Below are positions 57,312 through 64,000 of a stretch of DNA of 64,000 bases, in pieces (position 1 is the first letter of the stretch; the number at the start of each line of letters is the position of its first letter). The position numbers and the translations under genes were made by a program. The notes beneath the pieces were generated by a model. It was not told the origin of the DNA and ran no database searches. It saw nothing but the letters and a program-made list of their open reading frames with translations. Source of the stretch: Candidatus Dadabacteria bacterium UBA1144 (lineage in GTDB: Bacteria > Desulfobacterota_D > UBA1144); assembly GCA_002311855.1 (NCBI GenBank), contig DCAB01000012.1:463724-527723 (forward strand), in the 5' to 3' direction.

Positions 57312-58077
57312 TTTTTATCTTCTCATCGGAATATTTCTAATTTTTCTACCATTTCAATATGTTCATTCTCATGAACATATTGAATACGAAGCACGTTATG
57401 CAGATAAAATAAACTATATTCTTAAAACTTTTACTTATGATGATCTAAAGTCTGAAGTCTTCTTAGGGGTCCCATATAAAAGCAATACTTTAATCGGGGA
57501 CAAGAATACTAAGGAAAAATTAGTTGTTAATCTAGAGGCCATGGATTGTTTCACTTACTTAGACTATGTCCATGCATTGAGGGTAGAAAACCCAAGGGAT
57601 TATTATGATTTTATTGATAATCTTAAGCACGCTAGATATAAAAAAGGAGTTGTAAGTTTCGAAACAAGAAACCATTTTTTCTACGATTGGAGCTTGAATG
57701 TTCAGGACATTAAAGATATTACAAAAGAAATTCGACATGATAAGGTTACAACCGTAACGAAGAGACTTAATAAAAAAAGTGATGGTTCATTGTTTGTTGA
57801 TGGCATACCAATAAGAGAAGTTGAAATATCATATTTAAATCCAAGATTTCTCACGAAAAATAATTTAAATTTGTTAAACAATTTAGATTATATTGGCATA
57901 TATTCGGAGAAGGAAGGGCTTGATGTGTCTCACGTAGGAATCTTGATTATAAAAGGGGGCAAATGGTATTTTCGCCATGCATCCAATAAGCCTGAAATTG
58001 ATTCTGTAGTTGATGTAGATTTTTTGGAATACATAAAATCTATGCCAGGTATAATTGTTTACAGATACACGAAATAG
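57283..58077 (+). CDS. DUF1460 family secreted amidase-like protein
   Basis: The protein of 264 residues has an N-terminal signal peptide (hydrophobic about 10-24, ending FQYVHSHEH). The mature part matches the DUF1460 pattern: LVVNLEAMDCFTYLDYVHAL with the presumed catalytic Cys89, and GLDVSHVGILI with the partner His (about 220), an NlpC/P60-like papain fold. Some relatives cleave peptidoglycan stem peptides; periplasmic action is likely. It overlaps the Cdc48-like gene by 29 bp and precedes an unknown helical protein by 17 bp. Confidence 0.8.
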   Translation: MKLKKERLFNFYLLIGIFLIFLPFQYVHSHEHIEYEARYADKINYILKTFTYDDLKSEVFLGVPYKSNTLIGDKNTKEKLVVNLEAMDCFTYLDYVHALRVENPRDYYDFIDNLKHARYKKGVVSFETRNHFFYDWSLNVQDIKDITKEIRHDKVTTVTKRLNKKSDGSLFVDGIPIREVEISYLNPRFLTKNNLNLLNNLDYIGIYSEKEGLDVSHVGILIIKGGKWYFRHASNKPEIDSVVDVDFLEYIKSMPGIIVYRYTK

Positions 58078-58094
58078 GATTTGTAGGATTCTAA

Positions 58095-58526
58095 ATGTCA
58101 GATTTATCAAAAAGCAAAGAGATTCAAGAAACCCATTCAGATTCAAGAACATTGACTTATTTAGTCAAAGAATTAAATAACGCTATTCGAGGCCTGCAGT
58201 CAGTAGATGAGTACTTAACTAGATTAACAAGAGCTAAGGAAATCTTAGGAAAAGAATCTATTGATCTTGGAGAGAACATAGATCAAAAAAAGACCGATTT
58301 GCACGATTCCCTTCTTGAAATAGGGAAATTTGTGAAATCTACACTTGATAGTATACCTATTCATGATGACGAATTAGACGTGGCTGCGGAACAGCTTATT
58401 AAATTTACAGAAGATAAACAGCATGCAATTGAATACACACAAAAAGAATTAAAAGGACAAGATAAAGATTCGTATTGGTTTAAATACTGGTCTGGCTTGC
58501 TCGAACGTTTACATAAATCAGATTAA
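58095..58526 (+). CDS. Hypothetical helical protein
   Basis: Not recognised. The 143 residues are almost entirely charged and helical, with no signal peptide or membrane segment. The central stretch LVKELNNAIRGLQSVDEYL and the end EYTQKELKGQDKDSYWFKYW suggest a helical bundle or coiled coil. It follows the DUF1460 gene closely and may share its transcript from the Cdc48-like gene. It overlaps the convergent LLM remnant by 4 bp. Confidence 0.6.
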   Translation: MSDLSKSKEIQETHSDSRTLTYLVKELNNAIRGLQSVDEYLTRLTRAKEILGKESIDLGENIDQKKTDLHDSLLEIGKFVKSTLDSIPIHDDELDVAAEQLIKFTEDKQHAIEYTQKELKGQDKDSYWFKYWSGLLERLHKSD

Positions 58527-59407
58527 AGATTTGGAATCAGTTCTTCACTTAAGATTTGCATCGTCTCTATTGTCTCGTTTTTATTTGGTGTTATAAAATC
58601 TAGTACAACTTCCTTTATTCTTAAATCTCCATAAGACAATATTTTTTCGAAAATCTCTTCTTTTGAACCTATTAAAGCAGAGGGTGGATGATCATCAGTA
58701 CCCCTGTGGGCTGTAAGCTGTATTCTGTTTCTAAGAGAGATATCAAAATCATCTATATTGATACTCTTTTCACCTGCAATTTTATGCAGAAAGGAAATCT
58801 TATCTCTCAATTCATTCGTGCTAAACCATATGGGTTGCCATCCATCCGCATGCTCAAGCGCTCTTTCGATTACATGATCTGAGTTGCCACCCATCCAAAT
58901 TGGCAATTTCTTTTGCTTGGGTTTTGGATAAAAAGTGACATCGGAGAAAGAGTAGTAATTACCTTTAAAGGTGGATGGATGATTTTCCCAGAGGTTCTTG
59001 ATTAATTGAATATATTCAATTGTTCGATCCGTCCTTCCTTCAAAAGGTACATTCAGCACTTGAAATTCTTCCTCCATCCATCATATTGCAACGGTAGAAA
59101 TTAGCCGACCTCCCGAAAAATGATCCAGAGTTGACATCATTTTAGCTAAGATAATAGGATTCCTGTAAGGTAATATTGCAGCACTCGTTCCTATTGATAT
59201 TTTTTTCGTATTTTGAGAAATTGCAGTGAGAATTATGAAGGGATCGGGAAAGATATCAGCAAATCTACCCCTCCATTCCTTAGGAATAACAACATGGTCG
59301 CTCGCCCATACAGATTTAAAACCTAATTCCTCGGCTTTAATAGCAATCTCGAGTTGGTCCTCAAGATTGATATTTGCTAGAATTGGAAGGGCAATACCTA
59401 AATCCAT
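58523..59407 (-). pseudogene. LLM-class (F420-dependent-type) oxidoreductase interrupted by an in-frame TGA
   Basis: One reading frame encodes both halves of a luciferase-like monooxygenase. The N-terminal 108 residues (MDLGIALPILANI, WASDHVVIP, TLDHFSGGRL) end at TGA 59083-59081. The same frame resumes at once with TGG ATG and 184 more residues (MEEEFQVLNVPFEGR, WMGGNSDHVIERA). The TGA replaces the Gly of the conserved G-W-x-E-E-F segment, most simply a GGA to TGA change. Whole length is about 294 residues, normal for the family. A nonsense mutation, a sequencing error or stop-restart translation could explain it. Confidence 0.8.
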
Positions 59408-59488
59408 TTTACTTATTGAACCGAAATTTAATTTTTTGTCAATAATTCATTTATAATTAAATGAAAATTTACTATCAATGTGTTTGTT

Positions 59489-61219
59489 ATGAATAAAAAT
59501 AAATCTCTTTTTTCATTAATTGGTAAGCACAAAAAAAATGTTTTTTTTGGCGTCATTGGTCTTACTATGGTAGATGCCATAATGTTGCTTATCCCAATAA
59601 TAGTTGGCAACGTAATTACTCAATTGTCAGAAATGGAATCATCGGCAATATCAATAAATATAATAAATAAGTCAGCTTTGTACCTGTTGGTATGTGGAGT
59701 TGTTATGGCTTTTTTCAGATTTGTTTGGAGATATTTTCTAATGGGAACCGCGAGAAGGATTGAAAGAGACCTAAGGGAGGAATATTTCTTAAGACTTCAA
59801 AGACTTCCAATGAAATTCTTTAATAATTACAACGCGGGAGATTTGATGGCAAGAGGCGTTAATGATATAGAGACTATCAAAATGGCATGTGGCTTTGGAA
59901 TAGTTGTTGCATATGATGGAATTGTTTTACTTGCATTTATATTCGTATGCATGTTTTTGATTTCACCTGAATTTACAATATACGCATCTTTACCTTTTAT
60001 ATTAATGTCTTTTTTTATTATCAAATATGGACATGCGATTGAACGTCTTTTTTTGAATGTCCAAAAATCATTTTCTAAATTGACTGAAGAAACTAGGAGA
60101 ATTATATTTTCAATTAAAGTTATAAAATCATTAAATGATCAAAAAAACCAAATTGATAAATTTACGTTAAGAAGCAAATCCTATGAATCCGAAAATATGA
60201 AATTGATTAAGATTTGGGCTGGCTATCAACCTGTCATAACTTTTATGGCTGGAATATCGATATTGGTTCTAATTTTCGTGGGAAGCAATATGGTTCTTGA
60301 GGGGAAAATCACAATTGGTAATTTTTCATCATTAATGGTTTATCTTACTATGCTTAGTTGGCCGGTAATAGCGATGGGGCTCGCTGTAGATTATTTAAAA
60401 CGAGGTACTGCATGTATTACAAGAGTCCAAGAGATTATAAGCGAATCGGAAGAAGATGATGAATCAGCTCTGAAAAATATTGATAATATAGAAAAAATTG
60501 AGTTAAGAAATGTAAATTTTTCATACAATGATTCAGCCAGATTAAAAAATCTTTCTTTCACAATTGAGAAGAGTTCCAATTTAGGTATAACTGGTAAAAC
60601 TGGTTCTGGTAAATCGACTTTGTTAAGTTTAATTCTGAAATTTAACAAAGCTAGAAATATATACATAAACGATATTGAAATAAATTTAATTAATAAATCA
60701 TCGATAAGGTCTAAAATTTTATATGTTCCACAGGAACCTATAATTTTTTCAGGAATATTAAGAGAAAATGTGAGTTTTTTTGAAAATAATGTTGATGAAG
60801 AAAAAGTTATTCAATGCCTAGGGATTTCAAATTTTTTGAAAGATTTAAACAATATGCCAGACGGGTTAGATACTATTATTGGCGAAAGAGGGCTAAATCT
60901 TTCAGGGGGGCAACGTCAAAGACTATCTTTGGCAAGAGCGCTATATCAGAATCCTGAGGTATTGATATTGGATGATACGTTGTCGTCTTTAGATGTTGAA
61001 ACGGAACTATCAATTCTTAGAAATCTTAAAAAGCATTTTAGCGATAGAATACTTATCGTTGTCTCCTCAAGGATATCCACGATTTATTCTTTTGAAAATA
61101 TTCTGGTTCTTGATAATGGAGAAATAATACAAAGCGGTAATGCGAATCATTTAGAGAACGATGAAGGCCTATTTAAAGATTTAGTAAAAATTCAAAAAAT
61201 ATTACCGAGTGAGAATTAA
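59489..61219 (+). CDS. ABC exporter half-transporter, subunit 1 (degenerate catalytic Glu and His)
   Basis: The protein of 576 residues has six transmembrane helices (to about 310) and one nucleotide-binding domain. Walker A is GKTGSGKST, the Q-loop VPQEP, and the signature LSGGQ is intact. The residue after Walker B is Asp (LILDDTLSSLD), not the catalytic Glu, and the switch His is Ser (IVVSSRIST). These are the marks of the degenerate partner in heterodimeric exporters. ATG 59489 is chosen over GTG 59480. The gene precedes its partner by 3 bp. Substrate unknown; drug or lipid exporters share the layout. Confidence 0.88.
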   Translation: MNKNKSLFSLIGKHKKNVFFGVIGLTMVDAIMLLIPIIVGNVITQLSEMESSAISINIINKSALYLLVCGVVMAFFRFVWRYFLMGTARRIERDLREEYFLRLQRLPMKFFNNYNAGDLMARGVNDIETIKMACGFGIVVAYDGIVLLAFIFVCMFLISPEFTIYASLPFILMSFFIIKYGHAIERLFLNVQKSFSKLTEETRRIIFSIKVIKSLNDQKNQIDKFTLRSKSYESENMKLIKIWAGYQPVITFMAGISILVLIFVGSNMVLEGKITIGNFSSLMVYLTMLSWPVIAMGLAVDYLKRGTACITRVQEIISESEEDDESALKNIDNIEKIELRNVNFSYNDSARLKNLSFTIEKSSNLGITGKTGSGKSTLLSLILKFNKARNIYINDIEINLINKSSIRSKILYVPQEPIIFSGILRENVSFFENNVDEEKVIQCLGISNFLKDLNNMPDGLDTIIGERGLNLSGGQRQRLSLARALYQNPEVLILDDTLSSLDVETELSILRNLKKHFSDRILIVVSSRISTIYSFENILVLDNGEIIQSGNANHLENDEGLFKDLVKIQKILPSEN

Positions 61220-61222
61220 TAT

Positions 61223-62851
61223 ATGACAAGAGATAGAAATATATTGGGATGGTTGCTATCTTTTTCTAAACTTTTTAGAAATTGGCTTATTATAGCTTTT
61301 CTTTCTATGATATTAGTCGCTTCTTTTGAGATTGCAATCCCATACAAAATAAAAGAAATCGTTGATGGATTAATTTCAAATGAAATAGATAAAGAAATAA
61401 TTGTTTCTATCTCGACTCACGTTTTATTATTAATTTCCGGCATATTAATATTTAGTGCAATTTTTAGCTACATACTAAATATTACTGGTCAAAAGATAAT
61501 GCATGAAATAAGGCAAAGTACCTTTGACCATATCGTCTCATTACCTCAATCTTTTTTTGACAAGCAAGATGTGGGAAGAATAACTACGAGAATAACAAAT
61601 GATGTAAATGCGCTTAACGAATTTTATACTAACGTCCTAGTTCAATTTTTAAAAGAGATATTAGTTTTGGTTGGAATATTGATAGTCATGTTTAGCTTTA
61701 ACTCTTTCCTGGCTATGATGATCGTTGTTGTTAATATTTTTATCATCATATTTGCTTTGCTATACAAAAAAAGACTCAGAAGAGTTTATGCCAAGCTGAG
61801 ACTGACTATAGCTCAGTTGAATTCTTTTATCAATGAATCAATTAGAGGAATGTCGCTATTAAAGATTTACAACAAAGAGAATATGAATTATTCCAGATTC
61901 CAAGAATATAGTAATCAGAATTATCAGGCAAATATGGAACAGATGTATACTTTTGCGATTTTTAGACCTTTGATTGAGTTTATGTACGTATTCTCGGTAG
62001 CAATAGTAATTTGGATAGGGGGAGGATTGGTAGTAAATAATTCTCTAACTATAGGAGCTTTATTGGCAATTGTCTTCTATATAAGAATGGTATTTAGACC
62101 AATCTTGGAGCTTGCCGATAAATACAACATTCTTCAATCAGCTCTTGCTGCTAGTGAAAATCTGTTTGCAATAATCCAAACCCCTTCAGAAAAGAATGGA
62201 ACTAGAAAGTTCGATGGAAACTTTAAAAAAATTGACTTTAAAGATGTATCGTTTTCTTATGATGAAGATAATTGGGTACTCAAAGACTTTAATCTAGAAA
62301 TCAAAAAGGGACAATCAATAGTCTTACTTGGTCCAACGGGATCTGGTAAAACGACAATTGTAAATTTAATTTTAGGATTTTATGTGCCACAAAAAGGAAA
62401 TATTTACATTGATGATTATCCTTTGGCTTCTTATGATTTAAAAAGTATAAGAGAAAATTTCTCTGTAATTATGCAAGATACTCCATTGTTTAATAATGTT
62501 CCGGAGGAGGGAAGCTATCATGATGTTGAAGAGATTAGATCTAGGGGAGAGAAACAAATTGATAATATAAAGAAAATAATTAGCAGGCCATTCCATATTA
62601 TAATCCTGGATGAAGCAACTTCGAATCTTGATTTAGATTTAGAGAGAGATGTTAAGCAATATTTAGACAGCATTAAGAATAAAACATCAATATTGATTGC
62701 GCATAGATTGAATTTGATAAAAGATTATAATGAAATTATAGTTTTAGAAAATGGACAAATAGTGGAAAAGGGAGTCCATAAAAAGCTTATCAATAAAAAA
62801 GGAGAATATTACGATATATTTAATCTTAATAAGAAATTTTATGAGATTTAA
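61223..62851 (+). CDS. ABC exporter half-transporter, subunit 2 (signature lost, shortened helical domain)
   Basis: The protein of 542 residues has six transmembrane helices and a nucleotide-binding domain with Walker A GPTGSGKTT, Q-loop MQDTP, Walker B ILDEATSNLD with catalytic Glu, and switch His in IAHRLN. The LSGGQ signature is replaced by RSRGEKQ. Only about 21 residues separate the Q-loop from it, against about 56 in subunit 1, so about 35 residues of the helical subdomain are gone. The reading frame is intact. It complements subunit 1: one composite ATP site keeps Glu, His and a good signature, the other has none. Confidence 0.87.
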   Translation: MTRDRNILGWLLSFSKLFRNWLIIAFLSMILVASFEIAIPYKIKEIVDGLISNEIDKEIIVSISTHVLLLISGILIFSAIFSYILNITGQKIMHEIRQSTFDHIVSLPQSFFDKQDVGRITTRITNDVNALNEFYTNVLVQFLKEILVLVGILIVMFSFNSFLAMMIVVVNIFIIIFALLYKKRLRRVYAKLRLTIAQLNSFINESIRGMSLLKIYNKENMNYSRFQEYSNQNYQANMEQMYTFAIFRPLIEFMYVFSVAIVIWIGGGLVVNNSLTIGALLAIVFYIRMVFRPILELADKYNILQSALAASENLFAIIQTPSEKNGTRKFDGNFKKIDFKDVSFSYDEDNWVLKDFNLEIKKGQSIVLLGPTGSGKTTIVNLILGFYVPQKGNIYIDDYPLASYDLKSIRENFSVIMQDTPLFNNVPEEGSYHDVEEIRSRGEKQIDNIKKIISRPFHIIILDEATSNLDLDLERDVKQYLDSIKNKTSILIAHRLNLIKDYNEIIVLENGQIVEKGVHKKLINKKGEYYDIFNLNKKFYEI

Positions 62852-62854
62852 TTT

Positions 62855-62882
62855 TTGTTGTTTTAAATACCCATTGTATAAT
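62855..62882 (+). promoter_or_regulatory. Promoter of tRNA-Pro
   Basis: TTGTTG and a perfect TATAAT separated by 16 bp end 13 bp before the tRNA 5' end, a normal distance for a tRNA gene. Confidence 0.5.
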
Positions 62883-62895
62883 GGATTGATTAATT

Positions 62896-62968
62896 CGGGG
62901 TGTGGCGCAGCTGGTAGCGCACCTGTTTTGGGAACAGGGGGTCGGAGGTTCGAGCCCTCTCACCCCGA
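62896..62968 (+). tRNA. tRNA-Pro(TGG)
   Basis: A 73-nt cloverleaf. CGGGGTG pairs with CACCCCG, the anticodon loop TTTGGGA carries TGG, and the T-arm is GGAGGTTCGAGCCCTC. The discriminator is A, and CCA is not encoded. Confidence 0.97.
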
Positions 62969-63018
62969 TTTAATTTCCTGGTTTTGAATATGAGGTTTTT
63001 TGGACTCGTATTTTTTGT

Positions 63019-63597
63019 ATGTTTTTTTTTACTAATTTATGCATTCTTTCATATTCTAAGGTTTTCAAGGAAAAAGATATTCACTTATATAAAGACGAAA
63101 AACTCTATGCAAAAACAATTATTAAAGGTTTAAATAAATTAGCAAAAGAAGACCCGAGGTGCAGAAAAAGTATATACTGGGGTGGTCTTTCAAAGTCGAA
63201 AACCAAAAGTAATGGTTACCCCACTTTCTTTGCAACTTGCGATAGTACAACTGTCTATTTTAGTGAAAAAGATTTAGGAGAAAAGAAAAAATTTAAAGCC
63301 CCAGTTTATATAGGCTCAAAAAAAGCTTATGATTTGTGTCGAGAAGTGCCAAAATACTTTGAAGACTGGAGAGACTGGCATCATAAATATAAAAAAAGAA
63401 ATTGGGAAAGTCGAGAACATAAAAATGGTAGGACGACAGTTGTTGTACGAATGTCAAGTAAAGAACATGACATAGATTATCACATTGTTTGCTTATTGGA
63501 TGAAAAAGGTCTTATTGAAGCTGCAATTGATGGAGCCTATGAAGGTAGGGGCACCTTGTGTGATTCATGCCTACACAAGACATTTAGAACTCCTTAA
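63019..63597 (+). CDS. Hypothetical protein, probably secreted
   Basis: Not recognised. The 192 residues include six cysteines after the N-terminal region, among them CRKSIYWGG, FATCDST and a terminal CDSCLHK pair, and a YHIVCLLDEKG strand. A good signal peptide (MRFFGLVFFVCFF) is encoded 29 bases upstream in another frame from ATG 62990, and a run of nine T at 63022-63030 separates the two. A one-base change there would join them into one secreted protein. As written, the ORF starts MFFFTNLCILSYS, itself hydrophobic but without a basic residue. Confidence 0.55.
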   Translation: MFFFTNLCILSYSKVFKEKDIHLYKDEKLYAKTIIKGLNKLAKEDPRCRKSIYWGGLSKSKTKSNGYPTFFATCDSTTVYFSEKDLGEKKKFKAPVYIGSKKAYDLCREVPKYFEDWRDWHHKYKKRNWESREHKNGRTTVVVRMSSKEHDIDYHIVCLLDEKGLIEAAIDGAYEGRGTLCDSCLHKTFRTP

Positions 63598-63651
63598 AGG
63601 GTTTATTCTTTACACGCCTTTATTAATCCACCTACATATTTTTGAAATGTA

Positions 63652-63905
63652 TTAAGCGTCATATTCTCCCATACATGAGAACGTATAAAAACAATTTTCG
63701 CCTTCTTTTGTTGCCATCATTTCTAAGCTAAAAGCCGTATTTTGCCAACTTCTATTAGGTAACTCATATTCTCTTTTCTCTTACCCCATTTCATTCCTTC
63801 ATTTTGACAGACTATCATAGGGGCACTTGCTCTATCCTCTGATAGAGTTTTGTATTCAGCAGAAGAATTAAAAGCTAGAAAGAATAAAAAATATAATACT
63901 TTCAT
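63652..63905 (-). pseudogene. Small secreted-protein gene with apparent frameshift
   Basis: From ATG 63905 the minus strand encodes a clear signal peptide (MKVLYFLFFLAFNSSAEYKT) and mature residues to about MKWGKRK. Beyond this the frame runs to an unrelated stop at 63723. The -1 frame is open from about 63785 and continues in the same style with REYELPNRSWQNTAFSLEM and a cysteine-bearing end CFYTFSCMGEYDA to TAA at 63652. A -1 shift near the AGAAAAGAG stretch would give one protein of about 84 residues. It could be a pseudogene or a sequence error. Confidence 0.5.
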
Positions 63906-63964
63906 TCTAGTATTGTGCTATTGAATTTCATCTTTAAATGATGGAAGATAAATGGATTAAAGAT

Positions 63965-64000
63965 GCGCCAATAGCTCAGCTGGATAGAGCAACGGACTTC
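63965..64000 (+). tRNA. Partial tRNA, probably Arg
   Basis: The 5' half of a tRNA: acceptor strand GCGCCAA, D-arm AGCTCAGCTGGATAGAGC, and the start of the anticodon stem CGGACTTC at the window edge. The sequence resembles tRNA-Arg(TCT), but the anticodon is cut off. Confidence 0.75.

Noticed and set aside
58523..59407. TGA read as glycine (alternative genetic code) or selenocysteine in the LLM gene
   Set aside because: TGA ends several intact genes here, so UGA-Gly cannot be the general code, and the position normally holds Gly, not Cys; no SECIS-like hairpin is evident.

Overview
The window is a compact, AT-rich bacterial chromosome segment with almost entirely housekeeping content. Genes are packed on both strands, many overlap by a few bases, and no intergenic gap exceeds about 100 bp once two small unlisted genes are counted. 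There is no rRNA, prophage, insertion sequence or CRISPR array. Several traits suggest a streamlined, free-living (perhaps marine) Gram-negative bacterium: the futalosine menaquinone route, a B12-type methylmalonyl-CoA pathway, glyQ-glyS-ppdK order, NtrBC/sigma-54 control, a TatA protein and an OmpL-like outer-membrane barrel. I would guess a deltaproteobacterium-like lineage in the old sense, but I cannot place it from this window alone.

Layout. 0-6.1 kb: nth, then the glnB-glnA operon behind a good sigma-54 promoter, then two tandem paralogous acyl-CoA ligases. 6.2-10 kb: a GT4 glycosyltransferase followed by trpF-trpB-trpA. 10-13.5 kb: tatA, then EVE protein-meaB-rng-methylmalonyl-CoA epimerase on the minus strand. 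13.5-20.7 kb: hisA-hisF-dgt-mqnA-mqnD, convergent with the aminodeoxyfutalosine deaminase and a DapF homologue that lacks both catalytic cysteines, then fabG. 20.7-32.3 kb: a CcsA-like protein and prfA, divergent from a zapB-like/zapA/fthC/rny operon; then miaB-glyQ-glyS-ppdK. 32.3-38.3 kb: an MFS carrier, an outer-membrane barrel, tRNA-Phe, an XRE/membrane protein/lipoprotein cassette, the B12-binding subunit of methylmalonyl-CoA mutase, a previously uncalled 59-residue membrane protein and gpsA. 38.4-46 kb: gyrA, a thioesterase, a GST, tRNA-Gly, proB, a MoxR/VWA pair and rnc. 46-55 kb: hom-ntrB-ntrC, tRNA-Ala, recF, and pepF-rsmD-coaD-aspC. 55-64 kb: a Cdc48-type double AAA ATPase, a DUF1460 protein, an LLM oxidoreductase broken by TGA, a strikingly asymmetric ABC exporter pair, tRNA-Pro, two small secreted-protein genes of doubtful frame, and the 5' half of a tRNA (probably Arg).

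The most interesting signals are these. (1) The MoxR ATPase and the VWA protein are joined by a run of ten A residues holding an in-phase A-AAA-AAG slippery site, and the VWA frame is open back into moxR without a usable start; together they would make a ChlD-like AAA-linker-VWA protein of about 699 residues. (2) The DapF homologue has serine in place of both catalytic cysteines. (3) The ABC heterodimer has one NBD missing the signature and about 35 residues of helical domain, while its partner lacks the catalytic Glu and switch His. (4) A recurring layout places the -10 box exactly one promoter-length before the start codon, which predicts leaderless mRNAs. (5) The sigma-54 promoter of glnBA lies in the same window as ntrBC. 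Frames and motifs were read by eye; no database search was possible.
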